Assembly (NCBI RefSeq): GCF_019048065.1
Contig: NZ_CP077291.1
Coordinates: forward strand, 3,596,001-3,660,000
Origin: Citrobacter farmeri
GTDB lineage: Bacteria > Pseudomonadota > Gammaproteobacteria > Enterobacterales > Enterobacteriaceae
Length of the DNA stretch: 64,000 bases
Direction: 5' to 3'
Below the pieces are notes generated by a model. It was given only the letters and a program-made list of their open reading frames with translations. It searched no databases and was not told where the DNA came from. Positions 10,752 through 19,433 of the stretch are shown one piece after another. Numbering within the stretch: the first letter of the stretch is position 1; each line of letters opens with the position of its first letter. The translations under genes and the position numbers were made by a program.

Positions 10752-11597
10752 TTACGTCGTTTCGCGACGGGCCATCAGAGCATAGAGCTTCCCGGCAAAG
10801 GTATCACTAACCGGCCAGTCGTCAGCGGCAACGCGAACCGCCGTGCCAAACCCGCACTGCGCCAGCAATTGCAGATACTCCTCATCCCGCCAGGCACGCG
10901 TCTGACTGCAAAAATGCACAACGCTGGCGTCGGCCTTGAGCGCCCAGAACGTCGTGGTGCTGGTTTGCATTTCTTCATTCCAGCTATTTTCGCTCAGCAG
11001 CAGGTGTGGCTCGGCAAGAAACAGCCCCTGGGAACAACGCTGCCAGGACGGTTGTGCCGTCCCCTGCCTTTTGACTTCGTCATAAGTATGCACTTCAATC
11101 AGCAGAGAGCCTCCCGGCTTCAGCCAGGCGGCACAGCGCGCCACCAACTGTTGCGCATCCTCAATGCTGAAGACATTGATTTCACCGAAGGTCATCATGA
11201 TGAAATCAAAAGTGTCGCCAGGCAGGTAGTCGCGAACGTCCTGTTCCAGGTATTCAATGCACAACCCTGCGCTCTGCGCCTGTTCCCGCGCCCACTGAAC
11301 AGAGGCCGGAGAAAAGTCAACGCCAGTGCAATCAAATCCGCGCTGTGCGAGACGTTGGGTGTAAAAGCCGGGTCCACATCCCAGATCAAGTATTTTTGCG
11401 CCCACGGGAAGTTGACGGGCGATCCAGTCGACCTGCTGCTCGATGACCGAGAGTTTACGACTGGCCCAGTCGTGCTCCTGAGATAAATGGTTTTCCAGCA
11501 TTCTGCGGCTGAAGTCCGGATCGTTCCATGGGATCTTGCCGCCCGTTTCATGACCGTCGTATTGCCCACTCAGAAGAGTCAGTTCAAGAAGATTCAT
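10752..11597 (-). CDS. Class I SAM-dependent methyltransferase
   Basis: The 281-residue protein carries the SAM-binding motif I (ILDLGCGPG, residues 69-77), an acidic end of strand 2 (CTGVDFS) and the motif following strand 4 (DFIMMTFGEINVF). This indicates a Rossmann-fold class I methyltransferase. The C-terminal part resembles the insertion of ubiquinone/menaquinone- or small-molecule-type enzymes, but the acceptor cannot be inferred. It is monocistronic. Confidence 0.85.
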   Translation of the reverse strand: MNLLELTLLSGQYDGHETGGKIPWNDPDFSRRMLENHLSQEHDWASRKLSVIEQQVDWIARQLPVGAKILDLGCGPGFYTQRLAQRGFDCTGVDFSPASVQWAREQAQSAGLCIEYLEQDVRDYLPGDTFDFIMMTFGEINVFSIEDAQQLVARCAAWLKPGGSLLIEVHTYDEVKRQGTAQPSWQRCSQGLFLAEPHLLLSENSWNEEMQTSTTTFWALKADASVVHFCSQTRAWRDEEYLQLLAQCGFGTAVRVAADDWPVSDTFAGKLYALMARRETT

Positions 11598-11658
11598 CCG
11601 TTGATCTCATCGTAATGTGTATATTGGCTGAAATAGCATTCCAGCCTTCCTTCACAGC

Positions 11659-11680
11659 GAGAGCATTATGTCATGCTCTC
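11659..11680 (-). terminator. Hairpin after Crp-like regulator gene
   Basis: A perfect 8-bp inverted repeat GAGAGCAT / ATGCTCTC with a 6-nt loop lies downstream of the regulator on the minus strand. Confidence 0.5.
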
Positions 11681-11704
11681 GGTCATACATTCCCCGATCC
11701 CGGT

Positions 11705-12385
11705 TCAGATTTTGTCGGCAGGAAAATCGGATAAGCGGACAGGATTGATAATCCTCAGGGATTTATTTTTGTATTGGATAATCTCCTGCTGCGCAAGTTT
11801 TATCAGCGTGCGATTGAGTTGTCTGACAGAAACGCCCAACATGGCGGCGAGCGACTCCCTGTTCTCCAGTTGAATCATTACGCCTTCGCTTTGCGTTTTG
11901 AATAATAAGAATTGACGCAATTTAGATTCCACCGAAATCGCACCAACCGAATGCAGCAGTGAAGTATTAAGTAACTTATGACTTAAATTCTGACACATAA
12001 AAAGAAGAAAAGCGGGATCGCTCATCGCGTTCTCTCTTACTGCCTCAACCGGAAGGGAAAGTAACAGAGAGTCCGATAATGCCTGGACGGCACTGAGGGC
12101 TTTACTTTGTTTTGTTGAGAAAAGTTCGAGTTCGCCGATCACCGAAAAAGCGGTTTCAAAAGAATAGACCCCATGAGTCCCGTTTGGATTCTGGCGTTCG
12201 ACTTGCAGCTTACCGTCAACCAGGAAAAAGAGATGTGTCAAATGCGTACTTTGCGTCGTCAGATATTCCCCGGCGTCAATTTTAATCAGACGCAATGCGG
12301 CTAACAGCGAAGCGTTGAGTACGGCAGATAACCCGTGCGCTAAAATAAATCGCTCTTTTAAGGCACTGTCGCTGATATTTTTCAT
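11705..12385 (-). CDS. Crp/Fnr-family regulator, YeiL-like
   Basis: The 226-residue protein has an N-terminal cyclic-nucleotide-binding-type beta-roll (about residues 20-115) and a C-terminal winged HTH (about 165-215; NRESLAAMLGVSVRQLNRTL). It lacks the FNR N-terminal Cys cluster, and the beta-roll lacks an obvious cAMP PRTAT-type Arg-Ser motif, so the effector is unclear. E. coli yeiL lies beside the nucleoside hydrolase gene rihB, and this gene likewise diverges from a nucleoside hydrolase gene. The shared intergenic region contains a perfect 40-bp palindrome, the likely operator for this protein. Control of nucleoside utilisation is inferred. Confidence 0.82.
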   Translation of the reverse strand: MKNISDSALKERFILAHGLSAVLNASLLAALRLIKIDAGEYLTTQSTHLTHLFFLVDGKLQVERQNPNGTHGVYSFETAFSVIGELELFSTKQSKALSAVQALSDSLLLSLPVEAVRENAMSDPAFLLFMCQNLSHKLLNTSLLHSVGAISVESKLRQFLLFKTQSEGVMIQLENRESLAAMLGVSVRQLNRTLIKLAQQEIIQYKNKSLRIINPVRLSDFPADKI

Positions 12386-12443
12386 CTTCCCCTCCGCCCT
12401 TTTCCTGTCTCCCTTTCATGGGATAGCACAATAAAATGAACGC

Positions 12444-12483
12444 GGCGATAACAAAAAGGACATATGTCCTTTTTGTTATCGCC
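12444..12483. promoter_or_regulatory. Perfect 40-bp palindrome, candidate operator
   Basis: The left half GGCGATAACAAAAAGGACAT is followed without a gap by its exact reverse complement. The centre (12463/12464) is 79 bp from the Crp-like start and 70 bp from the nucleoside hydrolase start. The core AAGGACATATGTCCTT has the symmetry expected for a dimeric Crp-family factor but is neither the CRP nor the FNR consensus. Confidence 0.7.
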
Positions 12484-12532
12484 AACTCTGCGCATTTTAA
12501 CGTTACTGGACATAATCAACGGAGTAATTGCG

Positions 12533-13459
12533 ATGAGACATTTTCTGATAGATACCGACACCGCTTCTGATGATGCGGTAGCCCTTTTGATGGCATTAAG
12601 AGCCTCTCATATTCAAGTTGAAGCGATTACCACCGTTGCCGGTAATTGCCCCTTACCCCAGTGTGTCAAAAATGCACTGATCTGCGTGGAGAAAAGCGAC
12701 ACATATTTTCCCCCTGTTTACGCGGGCATGACAAAACCTCTGTTCCGGGAACGTTATTACTCGCACCATATTCATGGTGAGGATGGGATGGGTGATATGG
12801 CACTCCCCGAGCCCTCTCTGAGGGTTGAAAAAATGCATGCTGTCGATGCGATCATTGAATTTGCCACCCGCTTTGATGGTCAGTTGGAAATTGTCACGCT
12901 GGGCCCTTTGACCAATCTCGCCATGGCGATTTTAAAAGAGCCAGAACTGGTGCAGAAAATAAAACATGTTTATGTGATGGGCGGTGCCGGACTCACCCCT
13001 GGCAATATCACCCCTTTAGCGGAGTTTAATTTCTACGTGGATGCCGAAGCGGTACACCTGGTGCTTGAATCGGGGCTGCCGTTAACCGTGGTGGGCTGGG
13101 AAATTGGTATGGGCGAGGCTTTTATCAATCAGAAAGATATTGTGTTTTTAAATGAGCTCAGCGAGTTAGGCCGATTTTCCGTCCGCTGCAACAAGACGCT
13201 AATGGCGTTCAATGCAAGTCGTATGAACAAAATCGGCTTTGATTTGCCCGATCCCACCACGATGGCAGTGGCGCTATACCCGGAAATTATTGATTCCTCC
13301 TTTGAGGCTCATACGTGGATCGAATACAAAAATGATAAATCCTACGGACACTTCGTTATCGATTCGACGCAACTGACCGGTCTGCCCGTCAATGCCAGAA
13401 TTATCACCCGCATAAAATCGGGCATGTTCAAGCAAAAACTTTATTCCTTATTGTCGTAA
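12533..13459 (+). CDS. Inosine-uridine-preferring nucleoside hydrolase
   Basis: This enzyme hydrolyses the N-glycosidic bond of ribonucleosides, releasing base and ribose. The start at 12533 follows GGAG. The 308-residue protein shows the calcium/ribose motif DTDTASDD (Asp7, Asp9, Asp13, Asp14), the conserved LGPLTNLA and VMGGA segments, EFNFYVDAEA near residue 165 and a late DPTTMAVAL carrying the fourth calcium Asp. The base preference is unknown; the sequence is clearly different from E. coli RihA, RihB and RihC. It is translationally coupled (TAATG) to a deaminase remnant. Confidence 0.88.
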   Translation: MRHFLIDTDTASDDAVALLMALRASHIQVEAITTVAGNCPLPQCVKNALICVEKSDTYFPPVYAGMTKPLFRERYYSHHIHGEDGMGDMALPEPSLRVEKMHAVDAIIEFATRFDGQLEIVTLGPLTNLAMAILKEPELVQKIKHVYVMGGAGLTPGNITPLAEFNFYVDAEAVHLVLESGLPLTVVGWEIGMGEAFINQKDIVFLNELSELGRFSVRCNKTLMAFNASRMNKIGFDLPDPTTMAVALYPEIIDSSFEAHTWIEYKNDKSYGHFVIDSTQLTGLPVNARIITRIKSGMFKQKLYSLLS

Positions 13460-13749
13460 TGGATGCGAGGTATTCTGATGACATTCTCCCGAAAAATATT
13501 AAGAAGGTCGAACTTCATGTTCACCTGGATACCTGCCTGAGCTTGCATTATATAAAACAAGTTTGCCCAGGAATCACGCTGGAGGACTTTACCAGGATCT
13601 TTATTGCCCCGACGAAGTGTGGCGATCTTGCTCATTTCTTACGCAAGGTGGCTCCTCTGGCGGATTTCTATCGCTGTAGCGAACACGCACTGGAAGCCAG
13701 CTTTATTGACAATGAAACCCGACAACGACTGATGCGTGGTGCAGAATAG
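13459..13749 (+). pseudogene. Adenosine deaminase remnant with large internal deletion
   Basis: The 96-codon frame starts with a deaminase N-terminus: KVELHVHLD carries the HxH zinc ligands, and AHFLRKVAPLADF matches the following helix. It then jumps to a typical deaminase C-terminus, ALEASFIDNETRQRL, which aligns with GLEMAFLSAEEKRAL of E. coli Add as I recall it. A functional enzyme is about 330 residues, so roughly 230 residues, including the catalytic Glu, His and Asp, are missing in frame. It overlaps the nucleoside hydrolase stop codon by one base, so it was the second gene of that operon. It cannot be catalytically active. Confidence 0.75.
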
Positions 13750-13986
13750 CGTTAAGACGAAGAGACGTTAAGCGTATCCACTGGCATGGCCTTATGAGCC
13801 TGATTCATGAATCCAGAAGCGCTCGGAACTCAGTTTCGCTTAAGTGTAGCCCCCCTTGAGCGGGGGAAGAAATTCAGGTCTGCGCAGCCAACACAGGAAT
13901 ATATTTGTCTTGCAAATAAGATGTGACGCTCATTTTTTAAGCATGGCTAGTCCTATTCTATGAACCGTTTTCAGGAGGTCAAAAAT

Positions 13987-14301
13987 ATGAAAAAGCTTCT
14001 GATATGTTGTTTGTTCGGGAATACGGCAAATTCTCTTGCCAAAAAGATGCAGGTACTGACAGATAGCAACGGCTATCCTCTCATGATAAGCGCGGTGGGA
14101 CTGGATAATTTCGCCAGTGTCGCTCCCGCTTTCGACGGTTTTCTCATTGCGCCGCATATTCAATACAAGCTCTCTGAGATTTATGACATTGTCGGAAACG
14201 CGCGCCCGATCGCCATTATTGAAAGCCTGCCCTATGCGTCGCTGGACGCCGAGAAAGTTTTAAATTTTGTGAAGGAGAAAATGCCTGAGCTGGCAGCCTG
14301 A
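13987..14301 (+). CDS. Orphan PTS lactose/cellobiose-type IIB component
   Basis: The 104-residue protein has the IIB fold signature: a short beta-strand KKLLICC leading to the phosphorylatable Cys (Cys7 or Cys8) and P-loop CLFGNTANSL. A perfect AGGAGG precedes the ATG. No IIA or IIC gene is found in the window. It could be a remnant of a transport operon, or work with components encoded elsewhere. A nucleoside-derived or beta-glycoside substrate is conceivable but unsupported. Confidence 0.75.
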   Translation: MKKLLICCLFGNTANSLAKKMQVLTDSNGYPLMISAVGLDNFASVAPAFDGFLIAPHIQYKLSEIYDIVGNARPIAIIESLPYASLDAEKVLNFVKEKMPELAA

Positions 14302-14306
14302 CGCCT

Positions 14307-14331
14307 GGGGCCGCAATTCTTTTGCGGCCCC
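14307..14331 (+). terminator. Terminator after PTS IIB gene
   Basis: The GC-rich hairpin GGGGCCGCAA / TTGCGGCCCC with a 5-nt loop starts 5 nt after the stop codon and is followed by TCTTAT. Confidence 0.7.
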
Positions 14332-14403
14332 TCTTATGAATACGAACGGCTGGAACGGCAAACAAAAAGAAAACCCGATACGTTACACCGGGTTTGTCAG
14401 ACG

Positions 14404-15300
14404 CTAATAAAGCGTTACCTTTTCAAGAACTTCAAGGGTTTTCGGCAGCGCTGCAGCCCATGGCTGGCTGCTACCCATCTTGATGTTGGGTTTGTTTTTG
14501 CCGTGGAAATCACTGCCGCTGGTGGCCAACAGCGTTTTATCCAGCGTGAACTGATAGAGTTCGCGACAAAGCGCCTCATCATGATAGCTGGAGAACACCT
14601 CCACGCCCTGCACGCCAAGCGGCAACATTTGCTCAATGACTGACAGAGGCTTTTCCTTTACGTTGGCACCGATATGCGCAATCACTGGGATGCCTCCGTT
14701 ATCGATAATCATCGACACCATCTCCGCCATTGGAGGCAGTTCAACCTTCACATGGCAGGGTTTATCGCGGCCAAAAAAATCCCAGAAGAAATTAATCAAC
14801 GGCATATCGCTGCGAGGATTCCCGGACCGGTACGGCACCAGCAGCTCATGATTCGCATTGCGCGCATCTTCTAAAATCAATTCCGCCATCTGCTCTTCCT
14901 GCGGAACGCGATCGCCCGCCATGGTATACAAGCGATCGACGTCAAGCTGAAAACCAAGAGCCTGAAGCTTCGCCAGTTTCAGCGGCGTCGCGAGACTTTC
15001 CAGATGGTGGAAATTCTGCTCGACGGCGTCAAAATCCCGGCAATCACGACGAAAACCGTAGCCCAGCAGATGATAGTTATTGCCCGCGAACGAGCAATCA
15101 ATTTCAATCCCCGTCATCACGCTCACGCCGTTTTCATTACCATAGCGAATGGCCTCTTCAACGGATCGCGCCGAGTTGTGATCGGTTATTGCCAGCGCCG
15201 CCAGGTTCGCCGCTTTCGCCATGGTCAGCAGGTCGCTAACGGGGAAATCCGCATCGTCGCTGTATACCGAATGCATGTGCAAATCAATACGTTTCATCAT
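14404..15300 (-). CDS. PHP-domain metal-dependent phosphoesterase
   Basis: The 298-residue PHP superfamily protein resembles TrpH/YciV-type 3',5'-nucleotide phosphatases and RNases. Metal motifs are visible: IDLHMHSVYSDD (His8, His10), ITDHN, the GIEID loop, a later VIAHIG and a C-terminal SGSDFHG. It starts with ATG-ATG behind TAAGGAGA; either codon could be used. A nucleotide-cleaving activity would suit the adjoining nucleoside-hydrolase locus, but other PHP substrates such as histidinol phosphate cannot be excluded. Confidence 0.82.
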   Translation of the reverse strand: MMKRIDLHMHSVYSDDADFPVSDLLTMAKAANLAALAITDHNSARSVEEAIRYGNENGVSVMTGIEIDCSFAGNNYHLLGYGFRRDCRDFDAVEQNFHHLESLATPLKLAKLQALGFQLDVDRLYTMAGDRVPQEEQMAELILEDARNANHELLVPYRSGNPRSDMPLINFFWDFFGRDKPCHVKVELPPMAEMVSMIIDNGGIPVIAHIGANVKEKPLSVIEQMLPLGVQGVEVFSSYHDEALCRELYQFTLDKTLLATSGSDFHGKNKPNIKMGSSQPWAAALPKTLEVLEKVTLY

Positions 15301-15509
15301 CTTCTCCTTAAGCTGATAATCATGTACTGCATAGCACTATATGATTGGTCGAGAGATTAATACAGTGCGGCAAGCGCGATAATTCTGAGTTTGAAAATGA
15401 GCTTATCTTCTGTAACCCGATCACATTTCAAGTGTTCCGAGATCGGGTTTACGTTCAATCATTGTATGATTAATAAGCAGGAATAACACCGTTGGAAATT
15501 ATTTAGCTC

Positions 15510-15767
15510 TTGACGTCGTCGCCTTATATAGATAATCAAGGTCGTGAAGAAATTATAGCGTCATGCAATCCTTTATGTGTGGATAGGGAGACAGCAAGTA
15601 TTGCTCATGTTTGCTATGTAAATCGCATCCCATTTTCAGCAATTCGAACAATTAGTGACATCCCAAAGGAGAGTGGCAATGAGGTATTTGAGAAAAATTG
15701 TCAGCGTGCAGGAAAAAAATCTATCATTGTCTTAAGAAGATACTTTGACTCCATTTTTAATGATTAA
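15510..15767 (+). pseudogene. C-terminal remnant of MTA/SAH-nucleosidase-like gene
   Basis: The open frame has only a TTG at its start and no Shine-Dalgarno site. It contains VDRETASIAHVCYVNRIPF and AIRTISDI, matching the last quarter of 5'-methylthioadenosine/S-adenosylhomocysteine nucleosidase (MtnN: EMEATAIAHVCHNFNVPF and AISDVAD as I recall). A Glu that corresponds to the ribose-binding ExE region remains, but the first roughly 160 residues are absent. It looks like a 5'-truncated phosphorylase-superfamily gene and adds to the decayed nucleoside genes nearby. Confidence 0.6.
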
Positions 15768-15902
15768 ACCGTAGTTTGGCCAGTTGGCCCAGTAGAATCC
15801 TGCTGGGGTGAAAGACGCAACTCTGCTTTACCCGCTCAATGAACGTCTCTACATCAGGATGGCGGGAGGCATCATTACTCTCACAGAGCAGGCCAGAATA
15901 TA

Positions 15903-17477
15903 TTGATCAATGCTATACTGACGGTCATTTCCGGGTGGGACAACAGAGAATTATCCATCTTGTTCAGACAAAAGTATATCAGTGCTATTTTTTTAATCGT
16001 GGCCTGCACCACCGTACTTTTCATTGCGCTGGTTGTCCGTGAGGTACACGAGTTAAAGAACTACCTGGGGTATGTCGCTGAAAACGGTAAATCGGCGCTT
16101 TTTCATGAAGAATCCATTAACCAGAGTATTGCCACACGACTTTCCCGTGCGTTTTACACCAGAACAGTGGGTGCGCCTGCGGCCAGTAACGAACGGACTG
16201 TAATTTGCCAGTCTCTTGAAAAAGAAGGTGGTATTTACGGATTCAATCTACTGGCACAAAAATTGACCAACCTGAGCGGCACCCTGCAAACCCGAAATCA
16301 GTCGTGTGAAAAATGGGCGGGTGATATTAGCGCGCTGTCGGTTATTCACACGGCGGAGAGCGCAGCTTTGTCGAAGTATAGTTTTTCAAATTATACGGGG
16401 TACAGGTTCAGGAACATCCGGTACTACATAGATCTTTCTTATAATTATATTTATATTAATCAACTGGTTAATACAAAAAACTACACGTTTAACAACTGGC
16501 TGGTTGGCAATAATGGCGCTATCAATATCGCGCGCAGTGCCCACACCATTTCCATTGATGACAATGCTCTGAATGATCTACTGAAGGGGGAAAGTACGCT
16601 GTCTCATATTTATCAGGATGGGTATACGCGTAATAACATCATCAGCATGCTTACGCCGGTATTTCTGGGCGATAAAGTGAAAGGCATTTTGATCACCGAC
16701 ATCAATATTAACGATCTTGTGATTTCTTTTAAAACGGTCGACCGTCCCTTATTATGGCAGTTCCTTTCTTTATATGTTACTGATAACGAAACCGGCGCGC
16801 GTATTCTTTTCCATAAACCGCACATTAAATCGTATGATTTAATCAGTGGCGAAGATAAACTCACGCGGTACAACACCGTCCATGTGAAGCTGGATGCTAT
16901 CTATGTCATCATGACCAATTTATGGTTATTAGTGCTTTACATCCCCGGAACCTGGCTATTATGCCGCTATGCCCGTGTTCAGTTAATCAGACAGGAATTG
17001 CTTTCCAGGGATAATGTGACGGACGCGATGACCGGCTTATATAACCGAAAAGTCATTACAGCGGAACTGGAACAAAAAATTCGTTCACTTATTGACAAAA
17101 ACATTCCGGTCACGGTTATCGCCATTGACAGTGATGGTCTCAAAAAAATCAATGATTCTCTTGGTCATCATATGGGTGATAAAGCGATACAAACACTGGG
17201 TCAGGCACTGGGGAATGCCATTCGTAAAAGTGACTATGGCATACGGCTTGGGGGGGATGAGTTCTGTCTGGTTCTTGTTGATTATTCTCTGAATAAATCC
17301 CGCGATGTTATTACCCGTGCCCAGGAACAATTACTCGCGATTGATCCGAATAAACTGGTCACATTTTCCTGGGGAGCCTATCAGCTACTGCCAGGAGATA
17401 CACTGGAAGTGGCGATGCTGAAAGCCGATGAATTACTTTATCAGCATAAACGCAGTAAATACGAGGAACGCCGATAA
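15903..17477 (+). CDS. Membrane diguanylate cyclase, DgcJ-like
   Basis: This inner-membrane enzyme should make cyclic di-GMP from two GTP. It has a TM helix near residues 27-46, a roughly 270-residue periplasmic sensor region, a second TM near 335-355 and a C-terminal GGDEF domain. The active-site motif GGDEF is at 450-454. The inhibitory I-site RKSD is at 441-444, five residues upstream, so product inhibition is expected. The overall sequence follows E. coli DgcJ (YeaJ), for example DRPLLWQFL and DAMTGLYNRK. No ATG suits the start: TTG at 15903 or a later TTG must be used, each with a weak ribosome-binding site, so expression may be low. Confidence 0.85.
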   Translation: MINAILTVISGWDNRELSILFRQKYISAIFLIVACTTVLFIALVVREVHELKNYLGYVAENGKSALFHEESINQSIATRLSRAFYTRTVGAPAASNERTVICQSLEKEGGIYGFNLLAQKLTNLSGTLQTRNQSCEKWAGDISALSVIHTAESAALSKYSFSNYTGYRFRNIRYYIDLSYNYIYINQLVNTKNYTFNNWLVGNNGAINIARSAHTISIDDNALNDLLKGESTLSHIYQDGYTRNNIISMLTPVFLGDKVKGILITDININDLVISFKTVDRPLLWQFLSLYVTDNETGARILFHKPHIKSYDLISGEDKLTRYNTVHVKLDAIYVIMTNLWLLVLYIPGTWLLCRYARVQLIRQELLSRDNVTDAMTGLYNRKVITAELEQKIRSLIDKNIPVTVIAIDSDGLKKINDSLGHHMGDKAIQTLGQALGNAIRKSDYGIRLGGDEFCLVLVDYSLNKSRDVITRAQEQLLAIDPNKLVTFSWGAYQLLPGDTLEVAMLKADELLYQHKRSKYEERR

Positions 17478-17480
17478 GCC

Positions 17481-17503
17481 AGCGGACGTTTTTATTGTCC
17501 GCT
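17481..17503 (+). terminator. Terminator after diguanylate cyclase gene
   Basis: The inverted repeat AGCGGAC / GTCCGCT lies 3 nt after the stop codon, with a T-rich loop. Confidence 0.55.
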
Positions 17504-17988
17504 TCTGGCGCACAAGGGACATTCACAGCGGCTATCAACGATAGTGCAACGGCAGTCAGTCCGGGCAGTCAGGTGTTTCTGTCCAGTAGTGCTGGCCTGT
17601 GGCATCTATCTCAGTAAGAACTGAATCAGCTGAACAAAGATATACACTGTCGCTGCCACTTGTATTGCCCGGAATCCCCATCGGAGATAGCGCCATTCAT
17701 GACGTTCTCTGGCATCAGCGTCTTCGATAGCGGGGTCAGAACGTTTTTTTTCTTTGTCCTGAATTGATCTATTACCCACAAGACAAGAATAAAGATAATA
17801 ATGGTTTTCTGAAGTATGGGATTATCCACAAAGAGTGACTCCAACCAGCTCGCTGAAAATAATGCAATTTCTTTTAGGCAACAGGAATTTTTATCTGTTT
17901 TTTATAAAAAATATCCAGAAAGAAATTTCTATAGCAAATTTACAAGTTAAAAAAATCTGCCACAATGACAGATTTCTTTAATATAAAA
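17504..17988. other. Intergenic region between diguanylate cyclase and yeeN
   Basis: There is no convincing gene here. A 72-codon minus-strand frame (17626-17844, TTG start) encodes one hydrophobic segment followed by Arg-Thr-Lys-Lys-Lys. It could be a small membrane protein, but it lacks a clear ribosome-binding site. The right part is AT-rich and abuts the yeeN 3' end. Confidence 0.4.
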
Positions 17989-18705
17989 TTAGAGATTTGC
18001 AACGTTATGATATACTTTCTGAACATCATCGTCATCTTCAAGGGCATCAACGAGTCCTTCAAAGATTTCCAAATCTTCTGGTGAAAGTTCAACTTCTGAT
18101 TGAGCAATCATTTCCAGCTCTGTTGTTGAAAATTCAGTAATCCCGGCAGCTTTTAGAGCTGCAATGCCTTTGTGAAGATCTGTCGATTCAGTATAAATAA
18201 CGATGTTTCCTTCTTCTTCGGTTACATCACGAACATCCACTTCAGCTTCAAGTAAAATTTCAAAAATATGGTCAGGATCTGAGCCTTCAAATACAATCAC
18301 ACCAGTATTGTCAAACATATAGCTGACCGCACCTGCCGCTCCGATATTTCCGCCTTTTTTGTTGAAAATTGTGCGGACGTTAGCAATCGTACGGTTAACA
18401 TTTGAAGTTAACGTTTCAGCGATAATCATTGAACCACTTGGTCCAAAGCCTTCATAACGCCCTTGCACAAACGTTTCATCTCCGCCACCTTTGGCTTTAT
18501 CAATTGCTTTATCAATAACGTGCTTAGGCACTTGTGCTTGCTTCGCACGTTCAATAACGAATTTTAAAGATGAGTTTAATTCAGGATCTGGTTCACCTTG
18601 TTTAGCAGCAGCATAGATTTCCACACCGAATTTTGCATATACTTTAGATGTTGCCCCGTCTTTAGCCGTTTTTTTAGCAACAATATTGGCCCATTTACGT
18701 CCCAC
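17989..18705 (-). CDS. yeeN: YebC/TACO1-family protein YeeN
   Basis: The 238-residue protein is almost identical to E. coli YeeN as I recall it. It has the YebC-family N-terminal [10 protein letters not shown], the GRYEGFGP motif and the acidic C-terminus [17 protein letters not shown]. Family members act as regulators (PmpR) or, for TACO1/YebC2, as translation factors relieving ribosome stalling at proline stretches. YeeN belongs to the second, Firmicutes-like branch. The start codon is GTG with GAGGGGA upstream. The gene is more AT-rich than its neighbours (about 40% GC in a 60-bp sample), which agrees with acquisition by transfer. In E. coli it sits among tRNA-Asn genes; none is seen here. 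Confidence 0.93.
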   Translation of the reverse strand: MGRKWANIVAKKTAKDGATSKVYAKFGVEIYAAAKQGEPDPELNSSLKFVIERAKQAQVPKHVIDKAIDKAKGGGDETFVQGRYEGFGPSGSMIIAETLTSNVNRTIANVRTIFNKKGGNIGAAGAVSYMFDNTGVIVFEGSDPDHIFEILLEAEVDVRDVTEEEGNIVIYTESTDLHKGIAALKAAGITEFSTTELEMIAQSEVELSPEDLEIFEGLVDALEDDDDVQKVYHNVANL

Positions 18706-18739
18706 TGGAATAGTCCCCTCGAAAATTTATTTACATTAC

Positions 18740-18760
18740 TGACAGGTTAATAACCTGTCA
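18740..18760. promoter_or_regulatory. Palindrome upstream of yeeN
   Basis: TGACAGGTTA and its exact reverse complement TAACCTGTCA are separated by one A. They lie 35 bp upstream of the yeeN start. The site could be an operator in the promoter or a leader hairpin. Confidence 0.45.
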
Positions 18761-19433
18761 TATTGTTCCTTCACATTATATCATGATAGTTAAATTCTCG
18801 TCTACGAGAAATAAAAACATCCAAATTTTACAGAGTGTTACTTTAATTTCACCAATAATTAATATTGTGGATAAGCTATATCTGAATTTCATTCTGATTT
18901 ATTTATTTTTATTCTTAATAATTGAACCACAGCAGTGATAAATAAAAAAGTTTTCGATACAACCTTCACTAAATAGTAATCGACAATGCTGGATTTGGCA
19001 TTGCGCAGGCCAAATGGGATCCTGGAGGGTGCCATTTTGAATGGTATTCATACAAAGCGCCGCCTTAGCCTTTTATATAAAACGCTCACGTCTGGTTCAG
19101 GTTCTCAAAGGACGTTTAAACGTTGGTGGCTGGTCAGGACTACAGGCATACATTACCGATGCTTGCACAGTGCTTACATGACCGGCTGGTATTCAGAGGA
19201 GAGTGGAATTTTAAGGGCTAACTGCTTGATTGAAATGGTGCGATAATAGGAACATAATACATCACATATACCCATTGATAAATATAACTATTTTCTTGTT
19301 TCATCTTTATAAATGCCCCCTTTTGTGCCCCTACCTTGTTTTCCATGCGACTCGATGAGCCTTTCATCGAGTCGCTAATCTCACCAATTTCTTCACAGAC
19401 CGTGCAAATCTTCTTAGCTCTTTAAGCCGCCTC
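18761..19433. other. Intergenic region between yeeN and cbtA
   Basis: This is an AT-rich stretch with no convincing gene. An 86-codon frame (18986-19246, +) has no recognisable domain and may be an eroded fragment. An inverted repeat GCGACTCGATGA / TCATCGAGTCGC with a 5-nt loop lies at 19347-19375, downstream of cbtA. It is the best terminator candidate for the minus-strand island genes, or an island-end structure. Confidence 0.45.

Noticed and set aside
17626..17844. 72-codon minus-strand frame with one hydrophobic segment
   Set aside because: It has a TTG start, no clear ribosome-binding site and no recognised family; kept only as a remark in the intergenic entry.
18986..19246. 86-codon plus-strand frame between yeeN and cbtA
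   Set aside because: No domain, biased composition and no convincing start signal; possibly an eroded fragment, but not supportable.
17478..19433. tRNA-Asn gene expected beside yeeN
   Set aside because: I looked on both strands for the acceptor and T-arm pattern and found none; no tRNA was recognised anywhere in the window.
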